This document shows, in pieces, positions 59,365 to 64,000 of a DNA stretch of 64,000 nt; within the stretch, counting starts at the first letter, position 1; each line of letters begins with the position of its first letter. The position numbers were made by a program, and so were the translations under genes. The DNA is from an uncultured Eubacteriales bacterium (GTDB lineage Bacteria > Bacillota > Clostridia > Oscillospirales > Oscillospiraceae): the NCBI GenBank assembly GCA_900549485.1, contig UROG01000009.1, forward strand, positions 1 through 64,000, given 5' to 3'. A model generated the notes under the pieces. The model was not told the origin of the DNA. It was given only the letters and a program-made list of their open reading frames with translations, and did no database searches.

Positions 59365-60885
59365 TTACTGACCGAATTCTTTTGCAAGAATATCGTCCTG
59401 AGTTACTTTCCCGCTGAGAATGTCCGCACGGCTGAATTCGCCGTTCTGCCGTCCTTCATGATATATGATGATCCTGTCGGCCATGCCCATCATCTCGGGA
59501 AGCTCCGAGGAGATCATAAGAATGGCCATACCCTGGGCGGCGAACTGACTCATCAGCGTATGTATCTCGGATTTTGCACCGACGTCAACGCCGCGTGTCG
59601 GTTCGTCGAGGATCAGGAACTTCGGGGAAGCCATGATCCATTTTGAAAGGACGACCTTTTGCTGGTTGCCGCCGGAAAGGGAATAAGCGCTGTGTTCCAT
59701 ACTGGCGGCCTTGACCGTCAGCTTCTGCGATACGTCGGCAACCTCCTGCTTTTCGCGCTTCTGGTTGAGCAGTAGCTTGGGCTGGCGCGAAGGCAGGTTC
59801 GGCAGGGAGATGTTTTCCCTGAGGGAGCGGAACAGACAAAGACCGTAGTCCTTCCTGTCCTCGTTGACCATGCAGATGCCTTTTTTTATTGCATCTCTGG
59901 GGTTTTTATTCTTTATTTCCTCGCCGTTGAGGTACATTTTTCCGGAATGTATCGGGTCAAGACCGAAAATCGCACGGACGGTTTCACTGCGTCCCGAACC
60001 GACAAGGCCGCTCAGCCCCAAAATTTCACCGGCGTGAACGGTAAAGTTTATATCCTCAAAGCCGTCGCCGCAAAGATGCTCCACCCGAAAGACCTCGCCG
60101 CCTATCGGACAGTCCACCTTGGGGAAGACGCTTTCGACCGTGCGCCCGACCATCAGCCTTATAAGCTCGTCATGAGAGACGCCGGACACGGGGCGGGAAT
60201 CTATGTAAGTGCCGTCGCGGAATACGGAAACCTGATCGCAGATCTCAAAAATTTCTTCCATTCTGTGGGAGATGTATATGATCGAAACGCCCTTGGATTT
60301 CAGGTCGCGTATCGTGGAAAACAGATGCTCCGTTTCGTTTGAATCAAGAGAGGAGGTAGGCTCATCCATGATAATGAGGCGTGCATCACAGGAGACGGCC
60401 TTGATGATCTCCGCCATCTGGACTTGGGCGAGAGTCATATCCTGCATCATGGTTTTTGCGGAAAACTTGACGTCAAACTGATCAAGAATCGCCTGCGCCC
60501 TCGCGTTCTGCGCCTTTTTGTCAAGGAAAATGGTTTTGCCAACCATGCTCTCCCTGTGCAGGAACAGGTTTTCCGCAACGGTAAGATACGGCTCCGGGTT
60601 CAGCTCCTGATGAACCATTGCGATACCTCTGTGCATGGCCTCAACAGGACTTTTTACGCTGTACGGCCGCCCCTCAAATTCAATCGTGCCGGAATCCCTC
60701 TGAAGCAGACCGATGATAATATTCATCAATGTAGATTTTCCGGCGCCGTTTTCTCCGAGCAGAGCGTGAACCTCACCTTTTTTTACATGAAGCTGAACGT
60801 TCTTCAGTGCCTGAGTACCGCCGAAAGCCTTTGAAACGCCATCAACATTCAGAATATAATCTTTGTTGTTGATTGCTTCCGCCAA
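59365..60885 (-). CDS. sugar ABC transporter ATP-binding protein, RbsA type
   Basis: Protein of 506 aa with two ATPase halves: Walker A GENGAGKST near 42-50 and LVGSGRSE in the second half (degenerate as is normal), signatures LAQVQMAEI and LSGGNQQK, Walker B LIIMDEPTSSLD and FLILDEPTRGVD. TTG start at 60885 after GGAGGTG. First gene of the three-gene importer. Confidence 0.95.
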   Translation of the reverse strand: MAEAINNKDYILNVDGVSKAFGGTQALKNVQLHVKKGEVHALLGENGAGKSTLMNIIIGLLQRDSGTIEFEGRPYSVKSPVEAMHRGIAMVHQELNPEPYLTVAENLFLHRESMVGKTIFLDKKAQNARAQAILDQFDVKFSAKTMMQDMTLAQVQMAEIIKAVSCDARLIIMDEPTSSLDSNETEHLFSTIRDLKSKGVSIIYISHRMEEIFEICDQVSVFRDGTYIDSRPVSGVSHDELIRLMVGRTVESVFPKVDCPIGGEVFRVEHLCGDGFEDINFTVHAGEILGLSGLVGSGRSETVRAIFGLDPIHSGKMYLNGEEIKNKNPRDAIKKGICMVNEDRKDYGLCLFRSLRENISLPNLPSRQPKLLLNQKREKQEVADVSQKLTVKAASMEHSAYSLSGGNQQKVVLSKWIMASPKFLILDEPTRGVDVGAKSEIHTLMSQFAAQGMAILMISSELPEMMGMADRIIIYHEGRQNGEFSRADILSGKVTQDDILAKEFGQ

Positions 60886-61003
60886 TAATTACACCTCCAT
60901 TGCTTTAACATCGCCTTGAAAAACCCACATAAGACCGAAAAAAACAGAACAATTTGGTGCGATGCAAACGACTGTTTTTTCATAAAAAATAATGAGTTAA
61001 ATT

Positions 61004-61032
61004 ATTATAACGCGAGAAATCGTTCTGGTCAA
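61004..61032 (-). promoter_or_regulatory. promoter of the ribose-type importer operon
   Basis: TTGACC (61027-61032 on minus), 17-base spacer, TATAAT (61004-61009). Expected start near 60997, giving a leader of about 110 bases. Confidence 0.75.
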
Positions 61033-61126
61033 TATAATGTATGCTGTCTCTTTTTACCAAAATTTCGATTCAAATTTCATGCAACTTGCACAAACGAATT
61101 TTGAACATTATGTTTTTCGGACAAAT

Positions 61127-61162
61127 AAAACTCCTCCGCAGTCGGTTCTGCGAAGGAGTTTT
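61127..61162 (-). terminator. terminator of the xylulokinase-HAD operon
   Basis: AAAACTCCTTCGCAG pairs with CTGCGGAGGAGTTTT on the minus strand (61148-61162 with 61127-61141, one mismatch), tail ATTTG. Lies 30 bases past the HAD stop. Confidence 0.75.
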
Positions 61163-61191
61163 CAGATATTCGGCAGGTGCGGCGTGTTAGA

Positions 61192-62004
61192 TCAGACGTT
61201 CAGGACGAATTTCTCGACGGCGTAAGCCACGCCGTCCTCGTCGTTGCTTTTTGTGACGAACTGCGCCGCGGCTTTTGCGGCGTCCCCGGCGTTTGCGACG
61301 GCAACGCCAAGCCCCGCGTATTCGAGCATGGGAATGTCGTTGTTTGCGTCGCCGCAAGCCATGACCTCATCGGGCTTCACGCCCAGATAGTCCGCGATCA
61401 TGGCAATGCCTGCCGCCTTGTTTATCCCCTTGGGCATAAGCTCAAGAAAATGCGGTTCTGCGCGGTAGACGTCCAGCCTGCCGTCAAAATAGGCGGCGAC
61501 TTCTCTTTCGGGAACCTTCAGCTCCTCCGGATCGCCGGCAAACATCATCTTGACGATCGGAAAGTCAACATATGAAACAAGATCGTCAACAAGGGTGATG
61601 GGCTTGCCGCAATTCGTCTCCTCCCGGTGCGACCAGCGGGTGAGCGGCCCCTCCGTCAGAATCTCGGTCTCGCTGTATGTAAGAATGGGGATGTTGTATC
61701 TGTGGGAGAACGCCAGCGCCTCAGGGATATATTCGCGGTTGAATGTGACAAGGTTGATGATCTCCTTCGTTTTCCAATCCACGATATGACCGCCGTTGTA
61801 TGCCATTACAATGCCGCCGGCCTTGTCCAGCTCCAGAAAGTCGGCGATGGGCGCTATGCCGAGCATAGGTCTCCCACTTGCAAGAACGACCACAGCGCCT
61901 TTCGCGGCGGCCTGCCTGAGAACATCCTTCGTATGCGCGGTCACTTCTTTCCTGCTGTTGGTCAAAGTTCCGTCAAGATCCAAAGCAATCAGTTTTATAG
62001 CCAT
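61192..62004 (-). CDS. Cof-type HAD-IIB family phosphatase
   Basis: Protein of 270 aa. HAD motif I DLDGTL (8-13), motif II in VVLASGRP, then the large IIB cap, and motif III/IV as GDANNDIPMLEYAG. It removes phosphate from sugar phosphates or cofactors. ATG at 62004 follows GAGGTG; a GTG three codons earlier is less likely. It begins 31 bases after xylulokinase and probably shares its transcript, acting on sugar phosphates of that pathway. Confidence 0.92.
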   Translation of the reverse strand: MAIKLIALDLDGTLTNSRKEVTAHTKDVLRQAAAKGAVVVLASGRPMLGIAPIADFLELDKAGGIVMAYNGGHIVDWKTKEIINLVTFNREYIPEALAFSHRYNIPILTYSETEILTEGPLTRWSHREETNCGKPITLVDDLVSYVDFPIVKMMFAGDPEELKVPEREVAAYFDGRLDVYRAEPHFLELMPKGINKAAGIAMIADYLGVKPDEVMACGDANNDIPMLEYAGLGVAVANAGDAAKAAAQFVTKSNDEDGVAYAVEKFVLNV

Positions 62005-62034
62005 TTGTTTCACCTCATAAAGAATATTTTGCGC

Positions 62035-63531
62035 TCAGAGCTTCCGCAGGCGTTCAAACAGAGTGCGGTTGGCGGTATACGCCTCCTGATAAAGGGCGAA
62101 AGCCTCTCTGTATACGCTGAAATTTGCCGGATTCGGTTCGGTCACGGCAGAGCTGTATTCTACCTGTGCGCGGCAGGCGTCTTCCAGAGAACCGTAAATA
62201 CCGGCGGCGATCTGCGCGCATATAACGGCGCCCATGGACGCCTGCTCCCTTGCGGCCGACTGGTACAGCGGCATCTCAAAAACGTCGGCGACGATCTGCC
62301 GCCACAGCGCGCTTTTTGCGCCGCCGCCGGATATGAGGATGCGCCTGAGCGGGATATCAAGACCCTGTATAATTTGCAGGCAGTCCTTCAGGGCAAATGC
62401 GACGCCCTCCTGAACGGCGCGCTGCATACAAAACCGGTCATGCTCAAGCGTCAGACCGAGGAACGCCCCGCTTGCATGCTCGTTCATGTGCGGCGTGCGT
62501 TCACCGGTGAGGTAGGGCAGGAACAGCAGCCCCTTTGAGCCTGCCGGTATTTTCCCCGCGCCTTCACCGAGAGCAACGTAATCGCCGTCGTTCAGGACTT
62601 TTTCGTCAAACCAATTCTGCGCAAGGCAGGCGTTGAGTATCGCGCCCATTATGTACCAGCTGTCCTTTTTTGCGTGGCAGAAGGTATGTGTGCGAAGCTG
62701 AGGGTCATATTTCGGACTGTCTGCTGCAACTAAAAGCTGTCCGGCCGTGCCGATACTGATGGAGGCTTCACCGGCGGAGAGGATGCCGTTGCCAATGGCG
62801 GTCATGGGCGTGTCGCCCCCGCCGTATGAAACACGGGTGCCTTCGGCAAGTCCCGTTTCCGCCGCCGCTTTTTTCGTAACGCTGCCCGCGATCTCATAGG
62901 GATAATGATCCGCATCGGGAAGGATCGCTCTGTCGATACGAGCGGCTTCGATCACGCCCTCGCTCCAGCAGCGGCGGCGCGTGTCGAACATCAGCGTACT
63001 GCACGCATCGGTCACTTCGCTGGCCTTTTCTCCTGTCAGGCGGAAGCGCAGATAGTCCTTCGGCAGCAGCACGCAGTCGATTTTTTCGTATATCTCCGGC
63101 CGGTTGCGGCGGAGCCACATGAGAGAGAGGACCTGAAAGCCGGAGTTGGGACGGTTCTGCGTCCACTCGCCGAACTGCTCGGTGGAAATGAGGGAGCAAA
63201 GCTCGCTCTTTTCGCGGAACGCCCGCCCGTCGCAATGAATGATCGCAGGGCAGAGTACGCTCCCGCTTCTGTCGAGAGCCACAAGACCGTGCATCTGCCC
63301 TGAAAAGCCGACACAGCCTATTGACGAGGCAGGAATGCCCGTTTTATCAAGCACTTCACGGACGGCATGGCACAGCGCTTCATACCAGACCTGCGGAGAC
63401 TGCTCCGCAAAGCCCCTGTGCGGCACGTCCAGAGGATACTGCTTATAACCGATGCCGAGAATTTTACCTGATTCATCCGTAAGGACAGCCTTTAACCCGG
63501 TGGTACCCAAGTCTATTCCGAGAATATTCAT
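62035..63531 (-). CDS. xylB: xylulokinase (FGGY family)
   Basis: Protein of 498 aa. It opens NILGIDLGTTGLKAVL, has GFSGQMHGLVALD (xylulokinase substrate loop), GGGDTPMTAIGNG, the signature ERTPHMNEHASGAFLGL and the ATP motif SGGGAKSALWRQIVAD. It phosphorylates D-xylulose or a similar ketose. ATG at 63531 follows AAGGAG at 8 bases; the open frame starts 3 codons earlier. Promoter at 63613-63641. Divergent from a PfkB kinase. Confidence 0.92.
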   Translation of the reverse strand: MNILGIDLGTTGLKAVLTDESGKILGIGYKQYPLDVPHRGFAEQSPQVWYEALCHAVREVLDKTGIPASSIGCVGFSGQMHGLVALDRSGSVLCPAIIHCDGRAFREKSELCSLISTEQFGEWTQNRPNSGFQVLSLMWLRRNRPEIYEKIDCVLLPKDYLRFRLTGEKASEVTDACSTLMFDTRRRCWSEGVIEAARIDRAILPDADHYPYEIAGSVTKKAAAETGLAEGTRVSYGGGDTPMTAIGNGILSAGEASISIGTAGQLLVAADSPKYDPQLRTHTFCHAKKDSWYIMGAILNACLAQNWFDEKVLNDGDYVALGEGAGKIPAGSKGLLFLPYLTGERTPHMNEHASGAFLGLTLEHDRFCMQRAVQEGVAFALKDCLQIIQGLDIPLRRILISGGGAKSALWRQIVADVFEMPLYQSAAREQASMGAVICAQIAAGIYGSLEDACRAQVEYSSAVTEPNPANFSVYREAFALYQEAYTANRTLFERLRKL

Positions 63532-63612
63532 GAAGCGCACTCCTTGATCAAAATAAGTTGATTGAAAAAAGGTAATTCAAAAAGTGTCGGAACGCAGTTA
63601 AAACTTAAAGAA

Positions 63613-63641
63613 ACTGTATCATAATGCCGCGTTTATGTCAA
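63613..63641 (-). promoter_or_regulatory. promoter of the xylulokinase-HAD operon
   Basis: TTGACA (63636-63641 on minus), 17-base spacer, TACAGT (63613-63618). Expected start near 63606. Confidence 0.75.
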
Positions 63642-63694
63642 CGGAGCACATGATTTTTATACGGCAGAAACGGCACAAATTTATGCGCGGAATA

Positions 63695-63722
63695 TTGACA
63701 AAAACAGTTTGAATAGTAAAAT
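63695..63722 (+). promoter_or_regulatory. promoter of the PfkB kinase gene
   Basis: TTGACA (63695-63700), 16-base spacer, TAAAAT (63717-63722). A TATAAT at 63728-63733 is also present but spaced too far from this -35. Leader about 90 bases. Confidence 0.5.
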
Positions 63723-63819
63723 AGAAATATAATCCTGTTTTCCGGCATCCCCTGTTGTTATTATAAAGGCGGCGCCGCGCAATGCGAAGCTGCCGTGAAC
63801 GGTTTGTTGAGGTGCAGAA

Positions 63820-64000
63820 ATGAAAAAAGGAATCTGCTGCGCAGGGAATATTATTGTTGATGTGACATACTCCGTCAAGGCCTATCCGCACGAGGGAGAG
63901 CTTGTCCATATCGAATCGTCAAGCTCACGCTCTATGGGAGGACTTGCCGCCAACTGCATCGTTGACCTTGCGCGGCTCGACCCGGAGCTTCCGCTTGTCC
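63820..64000 (+). CDS. PfkB family carbohydrate kinase, N-terminal part (runs off window)
   Basis: The 60 visible residues (MKKGICCAGNIIVDVTYSVK..., then SMGGLAANCIVDLARL) show the ribokinase/PfkB opening: a short strand, DV.., then the glycine pair GGLAAN. It phosphorylates a sugar or nucleoside. GAGGTG precedes the ATG. Divergent from xylulokinase, with a promoter between them, so it belongs to another sugar-use unit that continues beyond the window. Confidence 0.82.
   Translation, partial: MKKGICCAGNIIVDVTYSVKAYPHEGELVHIESSSSRSMGGLAANCIVDLARLDPELPLV

Larger units (their letters stand above)
60886..61191. other. intergenic region upstream of the ribose-type importer
   Basis: This 306-base gap holds the importer promoter (61004-61032), a 110-base leader in which GAAAAAACAG and CTGTTTTTTTC (60938-60981) can pair, and the terminator of the HAD gene (61127-61162). 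No further gene is supported. Confidence 0.5.

Overview
The window reads as chromosome of a Gram-positive Clostridia-type anaerobe, most likely an Oscillospiraceae-like gut bacterium. The evidence is the DnaD-DnaI style helicase-loading pair, the FCD-type GntR regulators, TRAP and ribose-type ABC importers, several TTG starts with strong Shine-Dalgarno sites, an oxygen-sensitive E. coli-type dihydroxy-acid dehydratase and an Fe-S Old Yellow Enzyme. G+C looks moderate. No rRNA, tRNA, CRISPR array or intact phage was seen. The only transposon trace is a possible fragment at the left edge. Gene order and content are those of ordinary chromosome with dense operons.

Layout. 0.1-9.5 kb: a catabolic-looking cluster with a ketopantoate-reductase-like enzyme, a dihydroxy-acid dehydratase and a split transketolase on the minus strand, facing a GntR regulator, an Asp/Glu-racemase-like protein and a complete TRAP transporter on the plus strand. 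Both halves have promoters with the same motif just after the start of transcription, so they look like one regulon. 9.6-13 kb: a TRIC channel, DegV, a DUF1836 regulator and a chagasin-like lipoprotein. 13-18.8 kb: an iron/sugar-phosphate-type ABC importer with a ROK-like protein. 18.9-20.8 kb: cysE-cysK behind a Cys-codon-rich leader peptide and a terminator, an apparent cysteine attenuator. 21.1-23.2 kb: a large flavin/Fe-S enoate reductase. 23.3-27.2 kb: a membrane glycosyltransferase, a small exported protein and a decayed VWA (DUF2201) gene.

27.4-33.3 kb: a MacB-like ABC exporter with two HlyD-type adaptors. 33.3-36.9 kb: a row of hairpins, a second GntR, TraX and a surface protein. 37-44.5 kb: an MFS carrier, a small P-loop protein, then a minus-strand run dnaD-dnaI-DUF2804-acyltransferase-aminotransferase. 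44.6-55.8 kb: housekeeping on the plus strand: U32 peptidase, Maf, mreC-mreD-PBP2, a methylglyoxal-synthase-like protein lacking catalytic residues, an unknown protein, aspS and yifB. 56-64 kb: sugar use: galactokinase, a ribose-type ABC importer, HAD phosphatase, xylulokinase and the start of a PfkB kinase.

The most notable finding is the cysK leader: a 19-residue ORF with six Cys codons behind a near-consensus promoter, followed by a terminator hairpin whose 5' arm can instead pair with the end of the leader ORF. The most likely undescribed pathway is the GntR-controlled dehydratase/transketolase/TRAP cluster at the left end. All assignments come from reading motifs by eye; no database search was possible.
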